Source: Gardnerella vaginalis 1500E (lineage in GTDB: Bacteria > Actinomycetota > Actinomycetes > Actinomycetales > Bifidobacteriaceae). Taken from it: a stretch of 64,000 nucleotides of DNA. Both the position numbers and the translations under genes were made by a program. Positions within the stretch are counted from its first letter, which is position 1; the number at the start of each line of letters is the position of its first letter. The notes below the pieces were generated by a model. That model saw only the letters and a list, made by a program, of their open reading frames with translations. It was not told the DNA's origin and did no database searches. Shown in pieces: positions 10,189 through 20,295 of the stretch. The DNA lies in NCBI RefSeq assembly GCF_000263595.1, contig NZ_ADES01000001.1, forward strand, positions 1-64,000, given 5' to 3'.

Positions 10189-11220
10189 TCAATAAAGAAG
10201 TATTGCAAGGCGACGGCGAGCGCGCGCTAATCGAGCATCATCTGCAGGAAGCATAGCAAAATACTCAAGCATACGGGAACGAATAGCTTCAGAATCTAAA
10301 CGATGCCCTGCAGCCAAAAAATCAAGCAAACGGCCAAAAGCGTCATCAATATGACCATCAATCATATCGACATCTGCCACAGCAAGCTGAGCGTCTACGT
10401 CATTAGGATTATCGCCAGCATTTTTGCGCACTAAAGCAACATCTGTATTAGTATTTCGCGCCAGCAGCAAAGCTTTGGCATGTTCACGCGCAGCAATAGA
10501 ATCGTGCGGATCTGCATCCATAAGCTTTGCATATTCTAAAGCAGCGCCCTTATAATCACCTTTCATAGCAAGTTCATGCGCTTTTTCATGAGCTGCAGGA
10601 ACTTGATTTTCACAATTAGAATTATTATCCGAAGATTTTTCCGAATCATCCTTAGAGTCTTCAGGCGACTGTACAAAAGGAGCTGTTCCAGCAACCCCCG
10701 AACGCTCGGCAACCTGCACTAATTGAGGTAAAATTGCGCTACAAATCTGTTGCAACTCATCATCGCTAGGTAATCCTTGCGAAATTGGCATAGGTCGCCC
10801 GCCAATCAAACCATAAATTGCAGGAAGTTGCTCAGCTCGTAAAGCCTGAGCAATACTTGGGCTTTCGTCTGCATCAATACGCGCCAACTGCATACGGCCG
10901 TCAAGTGAATTTACTGCATCCGCTAATTTTTGCGCAACATCGTAATAAGCAGTATCTCCAGGCTGCCAAAGCAACAAAATAATAGGAAAACTTACAGAAG
11001 TTTGAACCATTGCCTGGAAAGACTTATCATTAACGTCAATAACGTATCCGCCTGCTTTTGGTGCCGAATTATTAGCAGAAGAACCAGCACTCGAACCAGC
11101 TCCAGCTTTTGCAGCCTGCTTAGCTTGCGCCTCTACGCGACGCTTCACACCTTCTAAATCTACAGCTCCAGCAAGCGAAAATCCTCCTGGATTCATTCCT
11201 TGCGACTGACCGTTTACCAT
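10189..11220 (-). CDS. YbbN-like co-chaperone: thioredoxin fold plus TPR-type helices
   Basis: The 343-residue protein has a disordered Ala/Gly/Ser-rich N-terminus (to about residue 60), a thioredoxin-like domain (about 60-175) and a helical TPR-like C-terminal half with ALEYAKLMDADPHD and the terminal AxLPADDxRLARARRRLAILLY. The redox CxxC is absent: the active-site position reads LWQPGDTAY, so a thiol-disulfide role is unlikely and a chaperone-binding role, as for CnoX/YbbN relatives, is more probable. The start is ATG 11218-11220 because GAGG lies just upstream. It is the last gene of a three-gene operon. Confidence 0.8.
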   Translation of the reverse strand: MVNGQSQGMNPGGFSLAGAVDLEGVKRRVEAQAKQAAKAGAGSSAGSSANNSAPKAGGYVIDVNDKSFQAMVQTSVSFPIILLLWQPGDTAYYDVAQKLADAVNSLDGRMQLARIDADESPSIAQALRAEQLPAIYGLIGGRPMPISQGLPSDDELQQICSAILPQLVQVAERSGVAGTAPFVQSPEDSKDDSEKSSDNNSNCENQVPAAHEKAHELAMKGDYKGAALEYAKLMDADPHDSIAAREHAKALLLARNTNTDVALVRKNAGDNPNDVDAQLAVADVDMIDGHIDDAFGRLLDFLAAGHRLDSEAIRSRMLEYFAMLPADDARLARARRRLAILLY

Positions 11221-11262
11221 TATTGCCTCTTTTGCTAATTGCAATATTGTTGATTCTTATAT

Positions 11263-12273
11263 TTACAACGCTTCTACTTTAATAGGCTGTCGTTCAGCAC
11301 CAACCGGCGTAATTTTCATATGAGATCCAGCAGGTGGCACAACAAGCGCAATAACGTTTACATAAGTTACGCGCATAGTGCTTTTTGCTCTTCCATCTCC
11401 AAATAGTGCTTTTTCTTCGTCAGAGGCCGGCCTAGACTCACGTCCTTCTCCTGCAATACGCGTCCAAACAGAATCAATTCTTGCAACGACTAAATCACTT
11501 CCATCACTCGAACGCATAACGCTTATTTGCTTTAATTGTGGAGTAAAAACTTGTTCCTGCGAACCTTTGTTGCGCTCCATGCCAGCTTGTACAGCTTTAG
11601 AAAGTTCTGCAAGTTTTTGACGAAGATAATCTTCCTCAAAATATTTTGCATACTTGCTTTCACCGCCATGCTGAAGAACATCAGCATAAGCTTTTACTGA
11701 TTCTTCTGGAGTCATAATTAAGCCAGTGTCATTTGATTTTCCCATTGAAGCACCAATACTTGGAACAGCAAATTTAGGAAGATGCACACCAGGGAAAAGT
11801 CGAGCAACAGCCCACAACTTATAATTCGACCTAGCTCGCTGCTGACGCAAAACAAGCAAACGCTTTGATTGCTGATCCTTAGTGGTGGTTGTAATTGTCA
11901 TTAAGTCCCTAGGCCACCCAGCGTTTGTTGGCACAATCGTCTGAGCCGAAGCGCGCGGAATAATAGTCTTAGGATCTAATTTACCGGTTTTACTGGCAAT
12001 AACAAGCTCACTTGTGCGAACATCAAGAGCAGGCCCAGAAACAGCTTTAGACAAGGCGTTAACGTCTTTTTCATCATTTGCCTGTTCCAGTGTTCGAAGC
12101 AAACCAAGACGAATATCCTTTTCTTGAATCATAGTTACATTAGGAAGCTCTTGACCGCTGCGAACTTCCACAGGCTTAGGCACTTGACCATCACAAGCAG
12201 ATACCCCCGCAACAAGAGCAACAGATGCAGCACTTGCAACACACAGAGAAGCTGCGCGCAACGTTTTTCGCAT
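11263..12273 (-). CDS. Secreted lipoprotein of unknown function
   Basis: From the ATG at 12273 the protein has a 26-residue signal peptide ending in a lipobox (GVSA|C, Cys27) and about 310 extracytoplasmic residues; no known catalytic motif was recognised. An alternative ATG at 12336 overlaps the stop of the upstream gene (TAATG) and would add 21 residues, giving an untypically long n-region; the shorter form is preferred but coupling could favour the longer. The alternative start region contains a 15-bp direct duplication (encoding MRNLK MRNL). The pairing with a membrane protein upstream suggests an envelope function. Confidence 0.75.
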   Translation of the reverse strand: MRKTLRAASLCVASAASVALVAGVSACDGQVPKPVEVRSGQELPNVTMIQEKDIRLGLLRTLEQANDEKDVNALSKAVSGPALDVRTSELVIASKTGKLDPKTIIPRASAQTIVPTNAGWPRDLMTITTTTKDQQSKRLLVLRQQRARSNYKLWAVARLFPGVHLPKFAVPSIGASMGKSNDTGLIMTPEESVKAYADVLQHGGESKYAKYFEEDYLRQKLAELSKAVQAGMERNKGSQEQVFTPQLKQISVMRSSDGSDLVVARIDSVWTRIAGEGRESRPASDEEKALFGDGRAKSTMRVTYVNVIALVVPPAGSHMKITPVGAERQPIKVEAL

Positions 12274-12335
12274 AATTCCGCCATTATTAAACTCGCGAAT
12301 ATACTTATTAAGATTACGCATTTTAAGATTACGCA

Positions 12336-13973
12336 TTATTGCTTGTTACCTCGCTCACTCGAGAAATTGCCCCGATAACCCTTATTATTCTTGCGATATC
12401 GCGAATTATTGCTATTTGCGTTGTGCCCACGACGATTGCCGCGAGTTTTCTTAGAATTATCTGTCTGCTTTGTTGACTTAGATTGCTTATTTTGATTTTC
12501 CTGCTTACCTAGACCGCCCTGACTGTCTTGCTTATCTCGCCTATCTTGCTTTTCCTGCCTATTTTTATAGTTCTTTTTATTCTGCTGATTTCGCCTAGTT
12601 TGAGAATTCTTACGATTCTTATCTACGCGAGCGGACTGAAAATCCTGATTATTTTTAGCATCGTCTTTAGATTCAGAATAAGAGTTCTTTAGATTTTCGT
12701 CGTTCAAATCCGAAGATTCATCAACAACACTTTCGCGATTTTCCTCTTCCCTCGGCAATTCATACGCAAATTCACCACCATCATGTTGTTGAATAAAACG
12801 AGTAGCGAATGCAAGCATATCGTCCTTAGAAATAACTGTGGTCTGCTCTATTGAATCTTCAGAAGATACCTGTAATGATGGAGACTCCTGGTTAAGTTGC
12901 TTAGAATCAGAATTATTTGCAATATTCTGATTCTCTACAGGATTTTTACCACGACGAGCGTGGCATCCATGGCGCGCATGCGACCCTGAAGCTTTTTTGT
13001 GCTTCCTATGAGCAAGCATTCCATGCACTGTTCCAGAAAATGCTTCAGAAAATGTGACTTCCTCATCTTTAGATTGTTTAGATAGCAAAGCGGAAGAATT
13101 TGCCGCAAGCTGCTTATTCCTGCGACGATGCGGAGCCATAGCAAAAATAGTTGCTGCCAGCAAAGCCAGCACGGCAAAAAGAGCACCAACAAAGTATAAA
13201 GGTGTTGCGAAATCTGGAACTTGATGCCTGCGCCAACGCAACTCCACAGAAGCAGCAGGAACGTTATCTCCCAAATCAATTAATAGAACACGTCGAGCTG
13301 CTTGAGATCTAACCCTCATAGAACGCGAGTAGCGACGATTTGAACTCTTTTTTGAATTCTTCCCAGACTTAAGAACTGCACCAGTTGCAACTGCATGGTC
13401 ATATGAAGCAGAACCTGCAGTTTGAACATAATCATAAGTATTTATTGAAAGCTTTGCTAAACCAAGTTGGCACGTAACAGAAGGCCATAAGTTAGATTGT
13501 TGGAACTTAACGTCAGCATCTTTTATATCTGTACTAAAATCTTGTTGCAAAGTGCTTTTGCCAGACATTTCCGATACAGACAGATTATTCCAATCTTTAA
13601 GACCTGTAATGCGCTGAACTGGAGAGCCAGCTACCCAACCACGCACATCTTTTGTTAAACCAACAGCAACACAAATAGGTTTACGCGTGCGCAAAGCTGC
13701 AACACTTACGCGAACCTTATTGTCAACCAAATTAAGAACACCTGGATCTGTAACAATATAACGAGTTCCGGTTACTTGCGCATAAGCAATAACCACGTCA
13801 TTCGGCTTCCAAAATGTTGCGTTAGCAACACCAAGAGCAACACTTAATACTGCAAGCACTACAAAAAATGGCGATACGATACGTCGCATAATTTTAGTGC
13901 GCAATGTTACTCGCCTTGCAGACTGTCGCATTGGTTGTCCTTCTTTTTCAGGAGCATTGTTGGTATTAGTCAT
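12336..13973 (-). CDS. Membrane protein with long disordered Asn/Gln/Arg/Lys-rich C-terminus
   Basis: Not recognised as a named family. The 545 residues show one membrane helix near 33-52 (VSPFFVVLAVLSVALGVANATF), an extracytoplasmic domain of about 200 residues, a second helix near 259-282, and then about 260 cytoplasmic residues that are low complexity. The last 130 residues are dominated by N, Q, R, K, S and D. The two-helix topology with an external domain resembles actinobacterial envelope scaffold proteins, but no function is assigned. First gene of the operon with the lipoprotein and the YbbN-like protein. Confidence 0.75.
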   Translation of the reverse strand: MTNTNNAPEKEGQPMRQSARRVTLRTKIMRRIVSPFFVVLAVLSVALGVANATFWKPNDVVIAYAQVTGTRYIVTDPGVLNLVDNKVRVSVAALRTRKPICVAVGLTKDVRGWVAGSPVQRITGLKDWNNLSVSEMSGKSTLQQDFSTDIKDADVKFQQSNLWPSVTCQLGLAKLSINTYDYVQTAGSASYDHAVATGAVLKSGKNSKKSSNRRYSRSMRVRSQAARRVLLIDLGDNVPAASVELRWRRHQVPDFATPLYFVGALFAVLALLAATIFAMAPHRRRNKQLAANSSALLSKQSKDEEVTFSEAFSGTVHGMLAHRKHKKASGSHARHGCHARRGKNPVENQNIANNSDSKQLNQESPSLQVSSEDSIEQTTVISKDDMLAFATRFIQQHDGGEFAYELPREEENRESVVDESSDLNDENLKNSYSESKDDAKNNQDFQSARVDKNRKNSQTRRNQQNKKNYKNRQEKQDRRDKQDSQGGLGKQENQNKQSKSTKQTDNSKKTRGNRRGHNANSNNSRYRKNNKGYRGNFSSERGNKQ

Positions 13974-14051
13974 AACGATACTATTCTACAATCTTTTCAT
14001 ACCAGTTGCAGGTTTTGCTTTAAAATCAATATCAAGCGGTAATGTGAATCT

Positions 14052-15041
14052 ATGCAAAAAACTACAATATCTAAACAAAAATCCTTTATTGCACGCACTT
14101 TTGCTGCTATTAGCACAGTAGCATTATGCGTAGGATTAGCTTCTTGCAGCGGCAATTCTGACAATACAAATGGTGCTGCAGATGAAAACGCACAAAAAGC
14201 CGGCATGCAGCTTATTGAAGGCATAAGCGCTTCTGGAGAGCTTGGCAAAAAGCCAAAAATTACGCTTAAAACACCTGCAAATATAAAAAGAAATACTTAC
14301 GCTATCTTACAGCACGGCAACGGTGAGACTATTCAAGAAGGCGATCGCGTCTGCTCACAAGGCATTGTGCTTAATGCTAAAGATGGCAAAGAACTTATGA
14401 ATACGTGGGATAAGGGTAGAGTTGATTGCTCAATTTCTATTGACAAAAAAGTCACCGCACGACCATACTATGCGCTTATTAAAGGCAAGAAGATTAATAC
14501 AACTATAGCTTTTGGAGTTTCTGGCGAAAATAAGGGCCCTTCATATGTTATGGTTCTAACGCTTGTGTCTCGCTCAAAAGCATTAAAGCACGCAGAAGGT
14601 AAAGCAGTAACAGATATTCCTGCAAATTTGCCAAAAGTAACTCTTGATAAATCTGGAGTCCCATCCTTAGATAAGAACAACTATGTGCCAGATGGAAAGC
14701 TTGTTTCTCAGACTTTGATTGAAGGAACCGGCAAAAAGGTAACCGCAAAAAGCACCGTAACTGCTCATTATGCTGGATGGACCACAGATAAAGACGGCAA
14801 AATGCATCAGTTTGATTCCTCTTGGCTTCGCTCAATGCCTGCAGACTTCTCTCTCGCAGGAGGCGTAATACCAGGTTGGACTAAAGGTTTGGCTGGAAAG
14901 AAAGTTGGATCTCGAGTTCTGCTTGTAATTCCTCCAGAAGATGGCTACGGCAAAGAAGATAAGAAGGATGCAAAGGGAAATGTAACAATCCCTGCAAACT
15001 CCACTCTGTACTTCGTTGTGGATATTCTTTACGCTTCGTGA
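14052..15041 (+). CDS. FKBP-type peptidyl-prolyl isomerase lipoprotein
   Basis: A lipoprotein (lipobox GLAS|C, Cys32) with two FKBP-like parts: a degenerate one at about residues 65-195 and a canonical C-terminal domain at about 215-329. The canonical domain shows VTAHYAGW, FDSSW, VIPGWTKGLAGKKVGSR and the IPPEDGYG motif. It should catalyse proline isomerisation of exported proteins outside the membrane. It is divergent from the membrane-protein operon across a 78-bp gap and ends before a bidirectional terminator. Confidence 0.9.
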   Translation: MQKTTISKQKSFIARTFAAISTVALCVGLASCSGNSDNTNGAADENAQKAGMQLIEGISASGELGKKPKITLKTPANIKRNTYAILQHGNGETIQEGDRVCSQGIVLNAKDGKELMNTWDKGRVDCSISIDKKVTARPYYALIKGKKINTTIAFGVSGENKGPSYVMVLTLVSRSKALKHAEGKAVTDIPANLPKVTLDKSGVPSLDKNNYVPDGKLVSQTLIEGTGKKVTAKSTVTAHYAGWTTDKDGKMHQFDSSWLRSMPADFSLAGGVIPGWTKGLAGKKVGSRVLLVIPPEDGYGKEDKKDAKGNVTIPANSTLYFVVDILYAS

Positions 15042-15148
15042 GTTTGTAAATTTTGCAATGCCTAGCAAAAATTTGCAAAATATTTTGCAAAATAATTAGC
15101 TAGATAATTTGCGAGATAGTTTACAAAATACGTAAGTGATTACGATTA

Positions 15149-15178
15149 CAAAAACCCCTCATTTTCGAGGGGTTTTTG
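15149..15178. terminator. Bidirectional terminator between the FKBP gene and nucS
   Basis: AAAAACCCCTC-ATTTT-CGAGGGGTTTTT is a near-perfect palindrome with an A-run on one side and a T-run on the other, so it can end transcription from both converging genes. Confidence 0.9.
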
Positions 15179-15193
15179 CGTATGCGTCTAAAT

Positions 15194-15901
15194 CTAAAAC
15201 AGAAGAAGGTCGTCGGATTCAACACCGCGCATATCGTCATAGTCGAGAATAAGACAAGTAAAACCGCGATCTTCCGCCAAAACTCTAGCCTGTGGACTAA
15301 TTGTTTGAGCAGCAAAAATGCCGCGAACAGGCTTCAAGAGTGGGTCTCGATTTAATAACTCACAGTATCTAGTAAGCTGCTCAACGCCGTCAATACCGCC
15401 GTGACGCTTAATCTCAATCGCAACGTGCACGCCTTCAGCATCCTGAGCCATAATATCAACCGGACCAATAGCTGTAGGATACTCGCGACGAACAAGCTTC
15501 GCGCCTTCCCCAATACGATCAATCTGCTCAGCCAAGTATCGCTGCAAATGCTCCTCAACACCATCTTTAATTAATCCAGGATCCTCACCTAAATCATAAG
15601 TGCTGTCACTGTATATGTGCTCTAAAGAAATTTTTAGTAAATCATCACCTTTTGACGCAGCAACTCGAAGAATGCAACCATCAAAAAGCTCGTTGGAAGT
15701 AGAGTCTTCACCATTTTCTTTCTGAAGTATGCGCATTGTACAAGGCGCAACCATCCAATTAAGTGGCTTATACGCTCCCAGCTCCGAAAAAATAAGCACA
15801 CTACCATCTGCTTTAATAAGCAGCACACGCTTAGATAGCGGAAGCGTAGCGTTTAATCTACCTGTATATTCAGCACTACAATCTGCAACAATAATTCGCA
15901 C
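15194..15901 (-). CDS. nucS: Mismatch-specific endonuclease NucS/EndoMS
   Basis: Non-canonical mismatch repair nuclease of archaea and actinobacteria that cuts both strands at mismatches. The 235-residue protein has the N-terminal DNA-binding domain and a C-terminal RecB-like nuclease domain with GPVDIMAQD and VAIEIKR (catalytic Asp, Glu and Lys). It ends in LLLF, consistent with the C-terminal sliding-clamp peptide seen in the family. The start is GTG; it fits the family N-terminus (MRIIVADCSAEYTGRL) although no good Shine-Dalgarno is seen. Its presence fits the absence of MutS/MutL in actinobacteria. Confidence 0.93.
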   Translation of the reverse strand: MRIIVADCSAEYTGRLNATLPLSKRVLLIKADGSVLIFSELGAYKPLNWMVAPCTMRILQKENGEDSTSNELFDGCILRVAASKGDDLLKISLEHIYSDSTYDLGEDPGLIKDGVEEHLQRYLAEQIDRIGEGAKLVRREYPTAIGPVDIMAQDAEGVHVAIEIKRHGGIDGVEQLTRYCELLNRDPLLKPVRGIFAAQTISPQARVLAEDRGFTCLILDYDDMRGVESDDLLLF

Positions 15902-15937
15902 ACAGTAAGCATAACAGAAATTGCGCAGGAAAGAATG

Positions 15938-17545
15938 TCACTTGCGCAAAGCGGCTGCTAAATCGCGATTCTGCCAATGCTCGTGCAGAGCGCAGTAACC
16001 TCCAAATAGCACAAGCCAAACTAAACCGCCAATTGCAGAAACGCGAGTATCTTCACTAATAAACAATGTAATATAAACAAACACGAAGAATGCAATGGTA
16101 AGCGAATTAAGAAGCTTATAATGCGGCATTAAGAAACCATCTGCCATAAAATCAGCAGATTTACGATACTTACGGTGCGTAACCATAATCAGAATGTAAA
16201 TCATGATGATTACAGCCGAAGACGCAGAAGCGAATAAAATAAACGCACCATGCACTCCAGGGATCGAATTAACTACTGGAGAAAGAAGAATTAATACAGA
16301 AGAAAATATGATTGCACGAGCAGGAACTTTAGTATGCGACACCTTTCGCAACTTACCCAAAATAGGAGAAGGAGATTCAATAGCAATCTGATACATGTGG
16401 CGGCCGGCAGAATACAGCAAAGAGTTAAGTGCAGAAGATGCAGCCGTAATAACCACGAAGAATACTAGCGCAGAGGCCCAATGCACGCCAGCATACTGGA
16501 ACACCATAATGAACGGAGACATAAATGTGCCTTCAGCATTAGTAGCCTTGAAACGCTGCCATGGAACAATAAGCATAATTGCCACAAGCGCGCCAACATA
16601 AAAAATCAAAATACGCGTAATTATGCCGTTTATAGCCTTAGGCAAAACTTTGCGAGGATTTTTTGTTTCCGAAACAGTCACACCAACGAACTCAATAAGC
16701 TGATACGCATAAAACACCATCTGGAAGCTCATCAAAAATGCAACCCAACCATTTGGCATAAGCGAAAAATTATTGAAAATGTTATTGACACTAGCATGCC
16801 CAGCAGGACTAATAACCCCTCCATGAAGTTGAGTTGCTGGGTAATGATACCCAATTACTACCATCACAACAGCAGTAACTATAAGCGCAACAATCAAAGT
16901 AATTTTAATCATGGAGAACCAAAACTCAGTTTCTCCAAAAAGCTTTACAGCAACCAGATTTATGCACACTAAAGCCGCTAAAAAGACTACTTCTATAAGC
17001 CATTTCCAATGACTCACGTCAATATCGAAAGTTTGGAAAAACGTGACGCAATACGTGCTAACTGCAGTAATCTCGCTCATACCAATAAGCACAAGCACAA
17101 ACCAATAAGACCACCCAGCAAAATTACCCCAGCCTCTGCCAAGATAACGCGTAATAAAACTAATAAAAGTATGCTGGTTTGGATCTTTGTACATTAGCTC
17201 GCCAATGCCGCGCATAAGCAAGAACATAATCAAGCCAACAATAATGTAAACGAATACAATACTTGGGCCTGTTAAGCTAATTGATTTTCCAGATCCAAGG
17301 AACAGGCCAGTACCAATTGTGCCGCCGATAGCAATAAATTGCACATGACGCTTAGTAAGACTGCGTTCCATTTGGTTGGAATTGTCATTATTTTCGCTAT
17401 TTGACGAACTATTCGTAGAACTATTTTTAGAACTATTTGACGATGTGTTAGAAGATTTAATACTAGAAGCGAATTCTCCGGCTGAATCTGCAGATTCAGA
17501 TTGCTGAGAATCTACATTTATGCCATTATTCGCCGTCATATTCAT
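15938..17545 (-). CDS. Amino-acid permease (APC superfamily, AAT type)
   Basis: Twelve-helix amino-acid transporter. The first helix has IAIGGTIGTGLFLGSG, the substrate-backbone-binding motif of the AAT family, and the GLIMFLLMRGIGELM region is also typical. About 55 N-terminal residues precede the transporter core and are Ser/Asn-rich and disordered, with short repeated codon blocks. The start is ATG 17543-17545, eight bases after GGAG, rather than the TTG six bases upstream. The substrate cannot be told from the sequence. Confidence 0.88.
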   Translation of the reverse strand: MNMTANNGINVDSQQSESADSAGEFASSIKSSNTSSNSSKNSSTNSSSNSENNDNSNQMERSLTKRHVQFIAIGGTIGTGLFLGSGKSISLTGPSIVFVYIIVGLIMFLLMRGIGELMYKDPNQHTFISFITRYLGRGWGNFAGWSYWFVLVLIGMSEITAVSTYCVTFFQTFDIDVSHWKWLIEVVFLAALVCINLVAVKLFGETEFWFSMIKITLIVALIVTAVVMVVIGYHYPATQLHGGVISPAGHASVNNIFNNFSLMPNGWVAFLMSFQMVFYAYQLIEFVGVTVSETKNPRKVLPKAINGIITRILIFYVGALVAIMLIVPWQRFKATNAEGTFMSPFIMVFQYAGVHWASALVFFVVITAASSALNSLLYSAGRHMYQIAIESPSPILGKLRKVSHTKVPARAIIFSSVLILLSPVVNSIPGVHGAFILFASASSAVIIMIYILIMVTHRKYRKSADFMADGFLMPHYKLLNSLTIAFFVFVYITLFISEDTRVSAIGGLVWLVLFGGYCALHEHWQNRDLAAALRK

Positions 17546-17608
17546 TGCCAAATCTCCGTTCCTAGTATATACGAACTTTTTATTTTATATGCACCCTTAA
17601 CTATTGCG

Positions 17609-20290
17609 CTATTCCACACTTTTTAGAGAGCTAACCGGATCAATACGATCAAGCGCAGGATTAGTTGCCCATTGCACAATCAAAGCGAAAATTAACGTTG
17701 CAACGCCTGCAATGAAGTAACTTAACGGAGCTACTTCCACCTCAAAATAAAGCGATGGCATTCTAAGAGCCTTGGTCAGCAAGCCTGAAATCAGCCTTCC
17801 CAACGGCAAACCTACCGCAATACCAATTACAGTAAGAGTTAGCATCTCTTTATGCACATAAGAGTGAATTTCTCTTTTATAGAAGCCAAGAACTTTTAGA
17901 GTTGCCATTTCGCGCGAACGCTCCGAAATATTCGTACTAGCCAAAGTAAATAGCACTGCTAAAGCCAAACCTGCAGCTAACGTTACAATCAGAGCAACAA
18001 CAGCATTCATAAGATCAAAACTAAAAGCGTGCTTCATTTTCGTAATATTCATAACCGCAAGAACAGAGTCACGCTCCGAAACATTATTCGCGTACTTGAT
18101 TTTTTTATCATCGCTGCCACGCAAGCGAAGAATCAGCGCATTATGCTTTAGAGATTTACTATTTTTGTCATTAAACAATCGTTCGTAACATCTAGAAGTC
18201 ATATACATGTTTGAACCAATTAGATTTCGAACAATAGCATTAACTTTTACTGTTGCGCGCTTAAAACTTGCGTTAGTTACTGTGATTTCATTTCCGCGAT
18301 TAATATCCAAAGAAGCGGCTGCGCTTTGAGAAAGCAGCGGTCCGTCATCCGTGAGCTTAACAGGCTGCAAATTGTTGTCAATATTTTGCAATCGCACAAG
18401 ACGAGCTAAAGTATCCGCATCTTTTACAACAATCATTTGCACACTTTCAGAATCTTCCACATTGCTATGCTCAGATTTGTTGTTGCCAGCATTTTGATGC
18501 TTAGCGATTTCGCCAGAACTTATGTAAGCAGGAAGCATAGTTTCGATCTTATTATTCGACTTATCTTGTTCCACGCGTTTCTTCATGCTTTGGAAAGAAT
18601 CTGGAGCAGAAATCGCAATCATATCGTAATTGTAGATTCCCTCATATTGGCGAGTTCCTAAAGTTGCGACGGTATCGTTTAATGCAAGACCGCACACAAT
18701 AAGTGCAGTACAACCAGCAACACCACCGATTGTCATGCATAATCTGCCTTTAAAGCGCGCTATGTTGCGAATAGTTACTTTATTTAGGAAGCTCATACGC
18801 TTCCAAATCCAAGGCAAACGCTCAAGAAGTACGCGAGCGCCAGCTTTTGGAGCTTTTGGACGAAGCAAAGCGGCAGGAACTTGCTTTGTTTCACGCCAAC
18901 TAACAACTATTGTGCAAACTGCTACAGGAATCACAAAAGCAAGCACACACAGTGAACCGTATAACCAGTCGTAACGCAACCTAACACCTGGAACAGCGTA
19001 AAGCCCGCGCAAAATCTTCAAAAGAAGCGAAGGAATTGCAAGGAATCCAACAATATCTCCAATTCCGCCACCAATAAAGCATGCGAAAATAGCGAAGAAC
19101 GCGTGCCTTGTAACTGCAGCCGAACGCCCATAACCTAGGCTTAGGTACGTTCCAATAAGACCTCGCTCTTCTTCAACCATACGTGCCATAGCTGTTAAGC
19201 TCATCATCATGGCAACAACAAGAAATACTGCCGGGAAAGCGTAACCAAGCGACTGAATTGAAGCAACGTCGGAGCGTAAGCTTGCGTAACTATCATTAGC
19301 GATTCGAGTAGATATATGCCATTGTGCTTGAGGAACTTTCTTTTGAATTTCTGGCTTAATCTGCTCTAGAATTTTCGCTTTTGCTTGTTCTTTCACAGAA
19401 TTTGGAGCAAGCTTTAGCCTTGGTTCATTCGCAATAATATTTTCCGCTTCTCTATTCGACCTCTCATCAATAATCTGATTTCGACGAGCTTTTTCGCGCT
19501 TAGACTGCACTTTTTCTCGGATTTGCTCAGAAGCGTCGTCAACAATATTGCGATACGATTTAGAAAATGCATTAACATTCTTAGTATCATTCAATCTCAC
19601 AGATATTGCAGCATATGGCAGGTCAGTCATGTTCTTTGGTGCTGCAGACGTAAAAATTGGGTAGCGAGATGTTACAGAATTACGAAAAGCTTTTGACTGG
19701 TAGCCTTCTGGATTGTTTAAATCGTTACTATCTAAGACGCTTCCAGTAATTAGAAGATTATATTTTTCAGATTTTTTATTTGAATTATTTGAAACACTGC
19801 TGCCAGACGCGGCTGACTGCTGCAAATTTACAACAACGGTACTGCCAATATTTAAGCCACTATCGTGCAAAAATCGTTGAGTTACAACAGCTTCTCGGCT
19901 ATTAGTAGGCATATTGCCATGAAGCAGGTGAAGACGATTCATATTTTTTTGCGAATCGTAATGCACAAAATTCATTGCATATGTGGAACTTGCATCGTCA
20001 TCAGGATGCGCTGTAGCTTTCCAAAAACGTTCGGCTTCAATTTCGCTTATGTTAGATAATTTTTGCAAAGAAGCAACATCATCTTTAGTTAAACCCAAGG
20101 TAGATACGATTTGCAAATCGTATGCATGCAACTTTTCGTACATGTCATTCGTACCAAGAAGCATATCGTTGCAGCCCGCGTAAATTCCTGTCATAACAGC
20201 AACGCCAAGCATTGCAATAACTGCAAGCACACAGAAACGTCGCCACTGATGAATCCACATTCTAACGGCGCTAATAAATAATGCACTCAT
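17609..20290 (-). CDS. FtsX-like ABC transporter permease
   Basis: Large permease of the MacB/FtsX (type VII) ABC family; 893 residues from ATG 20288-20290, five bases after the stop of the ATPase gene. One N-terminal helix precedes a large extracytoplasmic region of about 280 residues with a Lys/Arg/Glu-rich coiled coil. Three helices, a linker helix, a second external domain and a final three-helix FtsX module follow (ending ATNPALDRIDPVSSLKSVE). Such proteins usually do not transport across the membrane but transmit mechanical force to lipids, lipoproteins or peptides in the envelope. Substrate unknown. Confidence 0.88.
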   Translation of the reverse strand: MSALFISAVRMWIHQWRRFCVLAVIAMLGVAVMTGIYAGCNDMLLGTNDMYEKLHAYDLQIVSTLGLTKDDVASLQKLSNISEIEAERFWKATAHPDDDASSTYAMNFVHYDSQKNMNRLHLLHGNMPTNSREAVVTQRFLHDSGLNIGSTVVVNLQQSAASGSSVSNNSNKKSEKYNLLITGSVLDSNDLNNPEGYQSKAFRNSVTSRYPIFTSAAPKNMTDLPYAAISVRLNDTKNVNAFSKSYRNIVDDASEQIREKVQSKREKARRNQIIDERSNREAENIIANEPRLKLAPNSVKEQAKAKILEQIKPEIQKKVPQAQWHISTRIANDSYASLRSDVASIQSLGYAFPAVFLVVAMMMSLTAMARMVEEERGLIGTYLSLGYGRSAAVTRHAFFAIFACFIGGGIGDIVGFLAIPSLLLKILRGLYAVPGVRLRYDWLYGSLCVLAFVIPVAVCTIVVSWRETKQVPAALLRPKAPKAGARVLLERLPWIWKRMSFLNKVTIRNIARFKGRLCMTIGGVAGCTALIVCGLALNDTVATLGTRQYEGIYNYDMIAISAPDSFQSMKKRVEQDKSNNKIETMLPAYISSGEIAKHQNAGNNKSEHSNVEDSESVQMIVVKDADTLARLVRLQNIDNNLQPVKLTDDGPLLSQSAAASLDINRGNEITVTNASFKRATVKVNAIVRNLIGSNMYMTSRCYERLFNDKNSKSLKHNALILRLRGSDDKKIKYANNVSERDSVLAVMNITKMKHAFSFDLMNAVVALIVTLAAGLALAVLFTLASTNISERSREMATLKVLGFYKREIHSYVHKEMLTLTVIGIAVGLPLGRLISGLLTKALRMPSLYFEVEVAPLSYFIAGVATLIFALIVQWATNPALDRIDPVSSLKSVE

Positions 20291-20295
20291 TAAAA

